Below, in pieces: positions 8,568 to 16,547 of a DNA stretch of 64,000 nt. The translations under genes and the position numbers were made by a program. The stretch comes from Shewanella benthica (GTDB lineage Bacteria; Pseudomonadota; Gammaproteobacteria; Enterobacterales; Shewanellaceae), in NCBI GenBank assembly GCA_023284085.1, contig JAKVHY010000002.1:62001-126000 (forward strand). The letters run 5' to 3'. The notes under the pieces were generated by a model. It saw only the letters and a list, made by a program, of their open reading frames with translations. It was not told the origin of the DNA and did not search any database. Numbering within the stretch: the first letter of the stretch is position 1; every line of letters begins with the position of its first letter.

Positions 8568-9821
8568 TTAACGAGCACTCTTGACTGACACAAACTCAGG
8601 GTAGGCATCTATGCCACAATCTGCTGCATCCATCCCCTTATACTCGTCCTCTTCGGTAACACGGATCCCCATGGTCAACTTGAGTAGATACCAGACCACA
8701 AAAGATGCTGAAAATACCCAGGCAAAGATGACGCCAGCCCCATAGAGTTGACCCAAGACAGTCGCATCGGCATTAGACAGTGGCACTAACATCAGACCGA
8801 AGAAACCCGCCACACCGTGAACCGAAATAGCACCCACGGGATCATCAATTTTAAGCCTATCTAACGCCACAATGGAGAAGATGACCAGGCCACCGGCAAT
8901 CAGGCCTATCACGGCCGCAAAGGAAATTGAAGGTGATAAGGGATCGGCAGTAATGGCCACCAGTCCGGCTAATGCACCATTGAGTATCATGGTCAGATCT
9001 GCTTTTCCCCACACCATCTTACAGACGACGAGTGCCGACACTGCGCCAAATGCCGCCGCAGAATTGGTATTAAGGAAAATTTTAGCCACCGCGGTTGCGT
9101 TTTCAGCATCGGATACCAGTAACTGTGAACCACCGTTAAAGCCAAACCATCCCATCCACAGAATAAACATACCCAGAGTCGCCATAGGTAAGTTTGAACC
9201 CGGGATTGGGTTGATTTGGCCATTAGGACCATATTTCCCCTTACGGGCACCCAACAAAAGAACGCCGGAAATCGCTGCAGCCGCACCAGCCATATGAACG
9301 ATACCACTACCGGCGAAATCGACAAATCCAGCTTCAGACAGGAAGCCACCGCCCCAGGTCCAATACCCCTCAACTGGATAAATAAAGGCTGTCATGACGA
9401 CAGAAAAAGCTAAGAAAGCCCATAGTTTCATGCGCTCGGCAACCGCACCGGAAACGATGGACATAGCGGTAGCGACAAACACCACCTGGAAGAAGAAATC
9501 AGACTCGAGTGCATGATCTGCATCATCGGCCTGACTACCAATAAATGTACCTATCGAAGGTAACCATCCACCCTCACCGTTATCGACATACATTATGTTA
9601 TATCCCACGATCAGATACATCACGCAGGCAATCGAATACAGACACACATTCTTGGTGAGAATTTCGGTGGTGTTTTTGGAGCGTACGAGTCCGGCCTCCA
9701 GCATGGCAAAACCGGCCGCCATCCACATGACTAACGCACCTGAAATCAAGAAATAAAAGGTATCCAAAGCGAACCTTAACTCAGAAACTGTCACCCCTAA
9801 TTTGGCTAAATCTTCCATCAC
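8568..9821 (-). CDS. amtB: Ammonium transporter AmtB
   Basis: A 417-residue Amt/Mep/Rh channel in the inner membrane that takes up ammonium. About eleven membrane segments are visible. The pore twin histidines fall in GIVHMAGAAAAISG and GAISVHGVAGFFG, and GAVAERMKLWAF and the GWFGFNGGS motif are typical of the family. The C-terminal tail is the short cytoplasmic part that binds GlnK. Ten bases separate it from glnK, so both are on one mRNA under nitrogen control, as in most bacteria. NtrC-like sites lie upstream of glnK. Confidence 0.96.
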   Translation of the reverse strand: MMEDLAKLGVTVSELRFALDTFYFLISGALVMWMAAGFAMLEAGLVRSKNTTEILTKNVCLYSIACVMYLIVGYNIMYVDNGEGGWLPSIGTFIGSQADDADHALESDFFFQVVFVATAMSIVSGAVAERMKLWAFLAFSVVMTAFIYPVEGYWTWGGGFLSEAGFVDFAGSGIVHMAGAAAAISGVLLLGARKGKYGPNGQINPIPGSNLPMATLGMFILWMGWFGFNGGSQLLVSDAENATAVAKIFLNTNSAAAFGAVSALVVCKMVWGKADLTMILNGALAGLVAITADPLSPSISFAAVIGLIAGGLVIFSIVALDRLKIDDPVGAISVHGVAGFFGLMLVPLSNADATVLGQLYGAGVIFAWVFSASFVVWYLLKLTMGIRVTEEDEYKGMDAADCGIDAYPEFVSVKSAR

Positions 9822-9830
9822 GCTTCTCCC

Positions 9831-10169
9831 TTATAATGCTTCGCTATCGGTCTCGCCCGTACGGATACGGATAACCTGTTCTAGATCGGTGACAAAAATT
9901 TTGCCATCTCCAATCTTGCCGGTACGGGCAGCATTGGTGATCGATTCAATTAACAACTCCAGATTTTCGGCCTTGGTTGCAATGTCTAATTTAACCTTAG
10001 GAAGGAAGTCCACCTGATACTCGGCGCCTCGATACAGCTCGGTATGCCCTTTCTGACGACCGAAACCTTTCACTTCGGTGACTGTCATTCCCTCGATACC
10101 CACTGCAGCGATTGCTTCGCGGACATCGTCCAATTTGAACGGTTTAATGATAGCGCTGACCAGTTTCAT
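9831..10169 (-). CDS. glnK: Nitrogen regulatory P-II protein GlnK
   Basis: A 112-residue P-II signal protein. The N terminus MKLVSAIIKPFKLDDVREAI, the T-loop GHTELYRGAEYQVDFLPK with the uridylylation residue at Tyr51, and the TGKIGDGKIFV B-loop are all present. GGAGG lies just before the ATG at 10169, which rules out the TTG four codons earlier as the main start. It gates AmtB according to 2-oxoglutarate, ATP/ADP and uridylylation state. Pairing with amtB makes GlnK the better name than GlnB. Confidence 0.95.
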   Translation of the reverse strand: MKLVSAIIKPFKLDDVREAIAAVGIEGMTVTEVKGFGRQKGHTELYRGAEYQVDFLPKVKLDIATKAENLELLIESITNAARTGKIGDGKIFVTDLEQVIRIRTGETDSEAL

Positions 10170-10293
10170 TCTGACCTCCAAGGTATTTGGGTTATTTATT
10201 CCTAATTTTACCTATTCAATCATTAGGCCAAGATAACAAACCATTAACTTTTAATGAGTTAATAAATAGCAGGTAAATATCATCGAATACAAA

Positions 10294-10340
10294 TGCACTA
10301 AATGAGTGCGAATATTCACAGCTCGCACAAATATAGCGCA
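10294..10340 (-). promoter_or_regulatory. Two NtrC-like binding sites upstream of glnK-amtB
   Basis: TGCACTAAATGAGTGCG at 10294-10310 and TCGCACAAATATAGCGCA at 10323-10340 are imperfect dyads close to the NtrC pattern TGCACY-N5-RGTGCA. They are about 125-170 bases upstream of the glnK start, a usual enhancer distance, and about three helical turns apart. The assignment is by motif similarity only. Confidence 0.55.
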
Positions 10341-10551
10341 CACAAATACTCGGGCTTGTCATGGCGCTAGCCAACCTGTAACTGGAATGAAATTGAATGA
10401 GCCTCAAAGGCAATAGAGAAGTAGAGAAGTAGAGCATGGGGTCACTAGATAACTAAGATACGGATGTCATAGGGGGAGTTTTTGATTTTAGAATGTGGAT
10501 TTTGAAATAGAGGCTTTGAGAGAGGTAGAGGTTTTACATGACTTGATGCTA

Positions 10552-10582
10552 ATGACACCTTACCGCTTACATAAGGTGTCAT
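10552..10582. repeat. Orphan 11-bp inverted repeat
   Basis: Perfect arms ATGACACCTTA and TAAGGTGTCAT around a nine-base loop, followed on the plus strand by GTTTTTAG. It looks like a plus-strand terminator, but no plus-strand gene precedes it. It lies 60 bases beyond the lptG stop codon, where it could protect or end the lptFG message even though the minus-strand side lacks a U tract. Confidence 0.55.
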
Positions 10583-10640
10583 GTTTTTAGGGGGCCATCA
10601 CTTATGGCTTACAACTTATAGCTTAAGACTTTTCTAGTAT

Positions 10641-11699
10641 TTATTTTCTAATAAAATAAATAGCTACGCCACTGAATATCAGTGCTGGCATCATGGCGCC
10701 GAGGAAGGCTGGCAAGCCATAGACCAGAGTCAGAGGTCCGAAAATTTCACTGCTGATATAGAAGGTGAAACCAGCGATAACGCCCAACAACACACGAGCC
10801 CCCATGGTCACTGTTCTCAAGGGACCAAACACGAATGAGAGCGCCACCAACATCATCACAGCAACGGTCACGGGCTGCATGACTTTACGCCACAGCGCCA
10901 ACTCATAACGGCCAGAATTTTGGTTGTTCGCCTCGAGGTAATCCAGATAGCCCAGTAAACCTTGAATAGAGAGAGATTCAGGCTTGACCGAGACAACGCT
11001 CAGCTTATCCGGTGTCAGTGTCGAATCCCAGCGATACAGGGTCAGGTCGGTCAGTGTGACCTTGTCCTTGGTCAAATCTGTTTGCCTGACATCGATAAGA
11101 CGCCAGTGATCATTTGAGTATACGCCGCGCTCGGCATGGATTGTCTTTACTAAGGTCAAGGTGCTATCAAACTCATACAAGGTTATATTACGCAGGCTGT
11201 TAATATTTTCCACCTCGCCGATATTGACGAACAAATCACCATCTTTTGCCCAGATCCCACGACTCGATTTGATCAGGCTGCCACCGGATACCTTGAATGC
11301 TTGCAGTTCATTAGCACGCCTTTCCGCCGCGGGTGCTCCCCACTCACCCAGTACCATAATCATCAGCATGAGTGGCACGGCAGTCTTCATTGCCGACAGC
11401 GTGATTTGAAAGCGAGACAAGCCAGCAGACTGCATCACCACGAGTTCCGACCCCGATGCCAGCATACCCATGCCGATCAAGGCGCCGAGCAATACCGCCA
11501 TTGGGAAGAACATCTCGATATCACGAGGGATAAGAAACAGTACATAGATGCCTGCATCGAGCATGGTATAGTTGCCACGGCCAACGACGCGAAGCTGATC
11601 CACCCACTTAATGATGCCGGATAGACCTGTGAGGATAAGCAGACACAGAGCCGAGCTGCTAACTAAGGTTCTGGCAATATATAAGTCTAATATTTTCAC
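10641..11699 (-). CDS. lptG: LPS export ABC permease LptG
   Basis: A 352-residue YjgP/YjgQ-family permease that with LptF and the LptB ATPase extracts lipopolysaccharide from the inner membrane toward LptC and LptA. The N-terminal MKILDLYIARTLVSSSALCLL, membrane segments at both ends (about residues 10-120 and 265-350) and a central periplasmic beta-jellyroll of about 140 residues fit the family. The GTG start overlaps the lptF stop by four bases (GTGA), showing translational coupling. A free 3' end with an inverted repeat follows. Confidence 0.95.
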   Translation of the reverse strand: MKILDLYIARTLVSSSALCLLILTGLSGIIKWVDQLRVVGRGNYTMLDAGIYVLFLIPRDIEMFFPMAVLLGALIGMGMLASGSELVVMQSAGLSRFQITLSAMKTAVPLMLMIMVLGEWGAPAAERRANELQAFKVSGGSLIKSSRGIWAKDGDLFVNIGEVENINSLRNITLYEFDSTLTLVKTIHAERGVYSNDHWRLIDVRQTDLTKDKVTLTDLTLYRWDSTLTPDKLSVVSVKPESLSIQGLLGYLDYLEANNQNSGRYELALWRKVMQPVTVAVMMLVALSFVFGPLRTVTMGARVLLGVIAGFTFYISSEIFGPLTLVYGLPAFLGAMMPALIFSGVAIYFIRK

Positions 11700-12808
11700 G
11701 CATTAGCCCTCTTGCGCTTAAATATTCCGCTCAGTTTGGCACCGGAAGGACGCTCTTTACCTAAGAGCAGTATCCCCATGCAGAGGGCGGATGCATGTAT
11801 CCACCACATCCCTAGGTACTCAGGTACCACCCCGTCTTCCAACGCTTTACGTCCGGCAATCATCAAACCAAAATACCCCAGATAGAGTAGAATCGCCGGG
11901 AACATCTTGGCGAACTTGCCCTGACGCACATTAACCCTAGCCATAGGCACGGCAATAAGCGTCATTAAGGGGATCGCTAAAGGAATGGCCAGACGCCAAT
12001 GAAATTCAGCCGTTGCCGCGGGCCCCTCTATATCCATCAACTCATTAATAGGCATGGCCGAGAGCTTACGGCGGCGTTCATCGACCGGTTGCTCCTTGAT
12101 CTGCATCTGGTAGCTATCGAACTCGATGATCTGAAAGTCCACTTGCTTAGGCGTCGCCTGATATTGCACACCATCACTCAGTTGCAAGCGCTGGCCACCG
12201 GTTTCATCCTCGATGACCCTACCACCTTCGGCAACAACGATATTACTGGTACCGGATTCATCATCTGGGTCTGGTAGTTGTGCTACAAACACCTTGTACA
12301 GCTCGTTATTTCGGCCAATTCGTTCAACAAAAAGCACGGCTCTGCCATTGGGGCTGGTTTGAAAGCGCCCCTGAGTGATGGCTGCCAGCCCAGCTTCTGA
12401 CTGAGCATGCTCGAGTACCTGGTTCTGCTTCTCTTCGGCCCAAGGTGTCACATAAACCGACAGCATACCGGTAAAAATCATATTGCCAACGGCCAATAAC
12501 AGGGTCACTCGAGTGATATACCACTCACTCACTCCCACACCGTGAAGAATCACCATTTCACTGTCGGCATACATTCGACCATGAGCCATTAAAATACCGA
12601 GAAATAAACTCAGCGGTATCACCAAAACAGCCAGATAAGGCAAATTAAGACCCAATAGGGTCATGACCAACGTAGCAGGAAATTCTCCGTCAGATGCATC
12701 TGCAAGCACACGAACAAAATGTTGGCTTATAAAAATAGCTAAAAGTACTGCAAGAACGGCTATTTGAGCCTTGAAAACTTCTCTAATCAAATATCTAAAT
12801 ACAATCAC
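11696..12808 (-). CDS. lptF: LPS export ABC permease LptF
   Basis: A 370-residue partner of LptG in the Lpt bridge. It begins MIVFRYLIREVFKAQIAVLAVLL, then has membrane segments, a periplasmic domain (about 130-255) and C-terminal membrane segments with ILLYLGYFGLMIAGR. Translation starts at GTG. It is the first gene of the lptF-lptG pair and is divergent from pepA across 221 bases, the order found in E. coli and relatives. Confidence 0.95.
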   Translation of the reverse strand: MIVFRYLIREVFKAQIAVLAVLLAIFISQHFVRVLADASDGEFPATLVMTLLGLNLPYLAVLVIPLSLFLGILMAHGRMYADSEMVILHGVGVSEWYITRVTLLLAVGNMIFTGMLSVYVTPWAEEKQNQVLEHAQSEAGLAAITQGRFQTSPNGRAVLFVERIGRNNELYKVFVAQLPDPDDESGTSNIVVAEGGRVIEDETGGQRLQLSDGVQYQATPKQVDFQIIEFDSYQMQIKEQPVDERRRKLSAMPINELMDIEGPAATAEFHWRLAIPLAIPLMTLIAVPMARVNVRQGKFAKMFPAILLYLGYFGLMIAGRKALEDGVVPEYLGMWWIHASALCMGILLLGKERPSGAKLSGIFKRKRANA

Positions 12809-13029
12809 AGGCTGGATCCGGTCCCTAAACTTATAATTATGCTGGTATCAGGTTAACTTTCATGTAAACTGTCTACTTTTGGTAGTTTTGTAACCAGCCA
12901 TTAACTAAATATGGTATAAAAACACCTAAAAAAAACAACTTTGATGTACCAAATTTAGGCCCGTTTTGGGCACAAGCAGACATTATCTAATAAATAATAA
13001 AATTTGTCTTTAAGAATCTAGGAGAGCTC

Positions 13030-14538
13030 ATGGAGTTTAGCGTTAAGAGCGGCAGTCCGGAAAAGCAGCGTTCGGCCTGCATAGTGGTTGGCGTATATGA
13101 ACCAAGACGCCTATCGGGAATTGCTGAGCAGCTTGATAAAATTAGTGAAGGCTACATAAGTAACTTACTTCGTCGTGGGGATCTCGAAGGCAAGCCAGGG
13201 CAGATGCTTCTTTTACATCATGTGCCTAATGTTCTCAGTGAACGTGTGCTTTTGGTTGGTTGTGGTAAAGAGCGCGAGCTCGATGAGCGTCAATACAAGC
13301 AGATCATCAAAAAAACCATCACTACGCTTAACGAAACTGGTTCAATGGAAGCCGTTTGCTTCCTGACTGAACTGCACGTGAAGGGTCGTGATACTTACTG
13401 GAAAGTTCGTGAAGCCGTTGAAACGACACAGAACAGCCTATACAACTTCGATGTCTTGAAGACCAATAAGGGTGAGACTCGCCGTCCGCTACGCAAGCTA
13501 GTCTTCAATGTACCAACACGCCGTGAACTGGCCGTGGGTGAGCGCGCAATCGAACACGGTATGGCCGTGTCAGCCGGTATGCATCTTTGTCGTGATGTTG
13601 CCAACATGCCGCCTAACATCTGTAATCCAGCCTATCTGGCATCACAAGCTCGCCAAATGGGTGAAGTCTGTGAAGAGCTAACTGTGACCACCTTAGGTGA
13701 AGAGCAAATGGCCAAGTTGGGCATGAACTCCTACCTTGCAGTGGGCCGTGGCAGTGTCAACGAATCCATCATGACTGTGATGGAGTACAAGGGCGCAGTC
13801 GACAGCACTCAGAAGCCGATAGTGCTTATTGGTAAAGGTCTGACATTCGACTCTGGTGGTATTTCACTTAAGCCTGGCGAAGGCATGGATGAGATGAAGT
13901 ACGACATGGGCGGAGCCGCCGGTGTTATCGGTGCAATGAAAGCCTTGTGTGACCTCAATCTTAAAATCAATGTGATCGGTATTCTTGCAGGCTGTGAAAA
14001 CATGCCATCGAGCAATGCTTACCGCCCAGGTGATATCCTCACCACTATGTCGGGCCAAACTGTCGAAGTGTTAAACACAGATGCAGAAGGTCGCCTGGTA
14101 TTGTGTGATGTATTGACCTACGTTGAGCGCTTCGACCCTGAGCTGGTTGTCGATACTGCGACTCTGACGGGTGCCTGTGTTATCGCACTGGGTAAACACG
14201 CTTCGGGTCTGTTCTCTGGTCATAATCCACTGGCACACGAGCTATTAAATGCTGGTGAGCAGAGTGGCGATCGCGCATGGCGCTTGCCATTGTGGGATGT
14301 GTATCAAGAGCATCTTGAAAGCCCATTTGCCGATATGACTAACCTTGGCGGTCGTCCCGCTGGTGCCATCACGGCAGCTTGCTTCCTGTCTCGCTTCACC
14401 AAGAAGTACAACTGGGCACACTTAGATGTTGCCGGTACCGCTTGGAACAGTGGCGCGAACAAGGGCTCTACCGGACGTCCTGTACCGCTATTGACTCAGT
14501 TCCTGATCAACCGAGCGGGTGTTCCTCAAGGGGAATAA
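13030..14538 (+). CDS. pepA: Leucyl aminopeptidase PepA (M17)
   Basis: A 502-residue M17 aminopeptidase with two metal ions that removes N-terminal residues from peptides. The catalytic domain carries [23 protein letters not shown] and the signature [10 protein letters not shown]. The N-terminal domain (about 1-160) is the one that in E. coli PepA also binds DNA in xer recombination and carAB control. GGAG lies seven bases before the ATG. It is preceded by divergent lptF as usual, but is not followed directly by holC; about 9.6 kb of other genes come between. Confidence 0.97.
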   Translation: MEFSVKSGSPEKQRSACIVVGVYEPRRLSGIAEQLDKISEGYISNLLRRGDLEGKPGQMLLLHHVPNVLSERVLLVGCGKERELDERQYKQIIKKTITTLNETGSMEAVCFLTELHVKGRDTYWKVREAVETTQNSLYNFDVLKTNKGETRRPLRKLVFNVPTRRELAVGERAIEHGMAVSAGMHLCRDVANMPPNICNPAYLASQARQMGEVCEELTVTTLGEEQMAKLGMNSYLAVGRGSVNESIMTVMEYKGAVDSTQKPIVLIGKGLTFDSGGISLKPGEGMDEMKYDMGGAAGVIGAMKALCDLNLKINVIGILAGCENMPSSNAYRPGDILTTMSGQTVEVLNTDAEGRLVLCDVLTYVERFDPELVVDTATLTGACVIALGKHASGLFSGHNPLAHELLNAGEQSGDRAWRLPLWDVYQEHLESPFADMTNLGGRPAGAITAACFLSRFTKKYNWAHLDVAGTAWNSGANKGSTGRPVPLLTQFLINRAGVPQGE

Positions 14539-14563
14539 CACATATCTTGCTTAGTTAGGCCGA

Positions 14564-14596
14564 AAGAGCGAAGAGTTATCTCTTCGCTCTTTTTAT
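14564..14596 (+). terminator. Rho-independent terminator of pepA
   Basis: A 12-bp perfect stem AAGAGCGAAGAG/CTCTTCGCTCTT with loop TTAT, followed by TTTTATTT. It marks the left edge of the accessory block between pepA and holC. Confidence 0.92.
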
Positions 14597-14693
14597 TTGC
14601 TTCGAATTTGAAAATATATATACACGCATTAACAATGCTGGTAAAAAACGCAAATCTAATATGGGTTACGCTTAGGCAATTCAAGGAGTACAT

Positions 14694-15338
14694 ATGGAAT
14701 TAAGCACAATCTTAATGTTTGTTATTGCATCTCTATCGATCAACCTAATCCCCGGGCCAGATGTGGTGTACATAGTCTCTAATACCATGAAGGGTAAATT
14801 AAAGTCCGGTATATCGGCTTCTCTGGGGCTAGGTGCTGGCTATCTGGTACATACTTTAGCCGCGGTATTTGGCTTGTCGGCATTAATACTAAGCTCAGCC
14901 TTTCTGTTCAGTGTCGTTAAATATTTAGGCGCAGCCTACCTGCTATATTTGGGGATCACCTCTCTAATAAACTGTTACAAGGGGCAATCGAAACTGGTTG
15001 CCAATACTGATGATACTGAGACTCAAATGACTAGTGTGAGGAATGTGTTTACACAAGGTGTCGTGGTGAGTGTGCTAAACCCCAAAGTTGCCATGTTCTA
15101 TCTGGCTTTCTTACCACAATTCATCGATATTTCTTCTCAGTCAGCGACTAAAGACTTAATGATTTTAGGTCTCTTGTTCAGTGTTCTGGCGACTGGCTGC
15201 AATTTAGTCTATTCCTTCTTGGGCAGCATACTCTTTAGTAGCCCCAAGGCTGCAAAGTATTCAAGAGGAATTGAGGGAGGTTCAGGCCTCATATTAGTGG
15301 GATTAAGTGCAAAAATAGCACTGACTGACACTCAATAA
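14694..15338 (+). CDS. LysE/RhtB-family exporter
   Basis: A 214-residue inner membrane protein of the LysE/RhtB amino acid efflux family. The N-terminal signature SINLIPGPDVVYIVSNTMKGKLKSGISASLGLGAGYLVHTLAA matches this family. Five or six membrane segments are visible, with a hydrophilic loop near residues 95-115, then VSVLNPKVAMFYLAFLPQFID, the second conserved block. AAGGAG precedes the ATG. It stands alone and is convergent with the VOC gene. Members export homoserine, threonine, leucine or related compounds; which one here cannot be told. Confidence 0.88.
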   Translation: MELSTILMFVIASLSINLIPGPDVVYIVSNTMKGKLKSGISASLGLGAGYLVHTLAAVFGLSALILSSAFLFSVVKYLGAAYLLYLGITSLINCYKGQSKLVANTDDTETQMTSVRNVFTQGVVVSVLNPKVAMFYLAFLPQFIDISSQSATKDLMILGLLFSVLATGCNLVYSFLGSILFSSPKAAKYSRGIEGGSGLILVGLSAKIALTDTQ

Positions 15339-15364
15339 GTCTATAAAATGCAAAGAGAGCCAAC

Positions 15365-15940
15365 TTAAGGCGGCTCTCCCTCGATTAGCTCTGGTGCTCC
15401 AGGTCCCAGAGGCTGACCATAGCTGAACTCGATAAAGTTACCATCGGGATCTCTGACACCACAATAGTAGCCTGCAGGATAACTATCTTCCCGTACTCCC
15501 CAGACTAAAATCCCCTCTTCCTCCGCACGCATGGCAACCTTATCTACGGCGGCTTTACTCTCCAGTGCAAAACCTAAGTGGGAAAAATCATTCATCTGCT
15601 GCTTATGGCCTTCCCCTCCTGGGAGCATCACTATAATAAATTGCGACTCCTGTCCCGGCTCGCAGAGCCAGACGATACGCTTTGCTCCGCTTGGTCGCTC
15701 ATGGCTGTTATCACTTGGTCGCTCATGGCTGTTATCACTTGGTCGCTCATGGCTGTTATCACTTGGTCGCTCATGGCTGTTATCACTTGGTCGCTCATGG
15801 CTGTTATCACTTGGCCGTTCATGGCTGTTACCGCAAGGGCGTTCATGAACGACACGCATGCCAGCATAGGAGCAGTAAAAATCGACACAGGCTTCAAGGT
15901 CCATGACGTGCAAAGCGATATGGGTCAGTGCAATCGCCAT
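15365..15940 (-). CDS. VOC-superfamily protein with an in-frame octapeptide repeat
   Basis: A glyoxalase/bleomycin-resistance-like metalloprotein of 191 residues, about 50 longer than usual. The VOC fold is clear: N-terminal ALTHIALHVMDLEACVDFY, central NDFSHLGFALESKAAVDKV and C-terminal GYYCGVRDPDGNFIEFSYG, supplying the His, His and Glu metal positions. Between the first helix and second strand (about residues 32-84) lies the octapeptide HERPSDNS repeated five times exactly, preceded by the variant HERPCGNS and followed by HERPSGAK. The insertion keeps the frame, so the protein could still fold with a long hydrophilic loop. It follows the DUF393 gene after a short duplicated segment. Reaction unknown. 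Confidence 0.8.
   Translation of the reverse strand: MAIALTHIALHVMDLEACVDFYCSYAGMRVVHERPCGNSHERPSDNSHERPSDNSHERPSDNSHERPSDNSHERPSDNSHERPSGAKRIVWLCEPGQESQFIIVMLPGGEGHKQQMNDFSHLGFALESKAAVDKVAMRAEEEGILVWGVREDSYPAGYYCGVRDPDGNFIEFSYGQPLGPGAPELIEGEPP
15693..15850. repeat. 24-bp minisatellite within the VOC gene
   Basis: Five identical 24-bp units at 15693-15716, 15717-15740, 15741-15764, 15765-15788 and 15789-15812, then one diverged unit (15813-15836) and a partial seventh (15837-15850). Each unit encodes HERPSDNS on the minus strand. Because 24 is a multiple of three and the unit lacks stops, several frames on both strands stay open; only the VOC frame is flanked by family-conserved sequence. 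The five identical copies indicate recent expansion. Confidence 0.97.
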
Positions 15941-15993
15941 CTATAATCTCCTTCCGCAATAAAGCCGCTTATACGGTAAAGCTCAATAACATT

Positions 15994-16052
15994 CATGACA
16001 TGCAAGCAGGCATTATGAGTCAGAGCAATCGCCATCTATAACCTGCCTTCAC
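15994..16052 (-). pseudogene. Truncated duplicate of the VOC gene 5' end
   Basis: The segment 15994-16052 repeats 15902-15957 imperfectly. Both contain a near-identical start region whose minus-strand reading begins MAIALTH and continues LHVM before diverging. The upstream copy reads MAIALTHNACLHVMNVIELYRISGF and runs on to stop just inside the real VOC start. It looks like a leftover of an incomplete tandem duplication. Its ATG directly follows the DUF393 stop codon. Confidence 0.7.
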
Positions 16053-16428
16053 ATCTAAGTCGCCTGTAGACAGCCTTGCGATATAGCTTTGATAATAGCG
16101 GACGCACTAACTTCAGCCCCATCAACCAGGCCAATGGCTTCAATATCGGTACCCTTCGCATCAAGACTATATAAGCATCTAGCTCAGATACGACTCTAGG
16201 TTTCTCTGTATTCTCACATTCGCCAATGATCACATGTAGTTCGGTTAGCGCCTTAAACGGCTCAATTCCCCAAGTCTTTAACTTCTCGTCCTGATCTGTA
16301 ATATCGAACCAGGTCACTCCAACGGCATAGCCTCCCGCGATACGTGAATAATTATCTCTATCCTTGATGCATCGAGGACAGGCACCATCGTAGAGAACAC
16401 AAATTCTAATCGGACTCGTCTTCATCAT
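16036..16428 (-). CDS. DUF393 (DCC family) thiol-disulfide oxidoreductase-like protein
   Basis: A 130-residue protein with the family-defining N-terminal YDGACPRC (Asp-Gly-x-Cys-Pro-x-Cys), a thioredoxin-like CxxC motif. The C-terminal part LKPLAWLMGLKLVRPLLSKLYRKAVYRR is amphipathic and basic, typical of the family and possibly membrane-associated. No signal peptide is seen. Function is thought to be redox-related but is not established. It is followed immediately by the truncated VOC start and then the VOC gene, all in one direction and probably co-transcribed. Confidence 0.8.
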   Translation of the reverse strand: MMKTSPIRICVLYDGACPRCIKDRDNYSRIAGGYAVGVTWFDITDQDEKLKTWGIEPFKALTELHVIIGECENTEKPRVVSELDAYIVLMRRVPILKPLAWLMGLKLVRPLLSKLYRKAVYRRLRCEGRL

Positions 16429-16547
16429 TCAATTTTAGATGAAACTAGCTTATTTGCAGCATGTCGCATGCATGTAATGAAAGGCTCTGGGCACGAACGG
16501 TCACGGCCGCCTCTACCCATGCAATTAAGGGAGACCTGTGGCTGCCA

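Larger units (their letters stand above)
10170..10640. other. Intergenic region between lptG and glnK
   Basis: About 470 bases. The left part holds the glnK promoter region and two NtrC-like sites (listed separately). I looked for a sigma-54 -24/-12 element with correct GG-N10-GC spacing between the sites and glnK and did not find one, so the promoter class is open. The right part holds an inverted repeat at 10552-10582. Translations across this region look random, and no gene is supported. Confidence 0.5.

Noticed and set aside
10216-10437. Minus-strand ORF of 73 codons upstream of glnK
   Set aside because: Composition is not protein-like and it covers the NtrC-like sites.
10552-10582. Terminator of a plus-strand gene
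   Set aside because: No plus-strand gene precedes it, so it is reported only as an inverted repeat.
15693-15850. Regular repeats as a CRISPR array
   Set aside because: Units are directly joined without spacers and are in a coding frame.
15531-15946. Long plus-strand frames over the VOC gene with repeated LVAHGCYH, ITWSLMAV or LSLGRSWL
   Set aside because: They result from the 24-bp repeat keeping all frames open. They have no ribosome binding site or family similarity outside the repeat.
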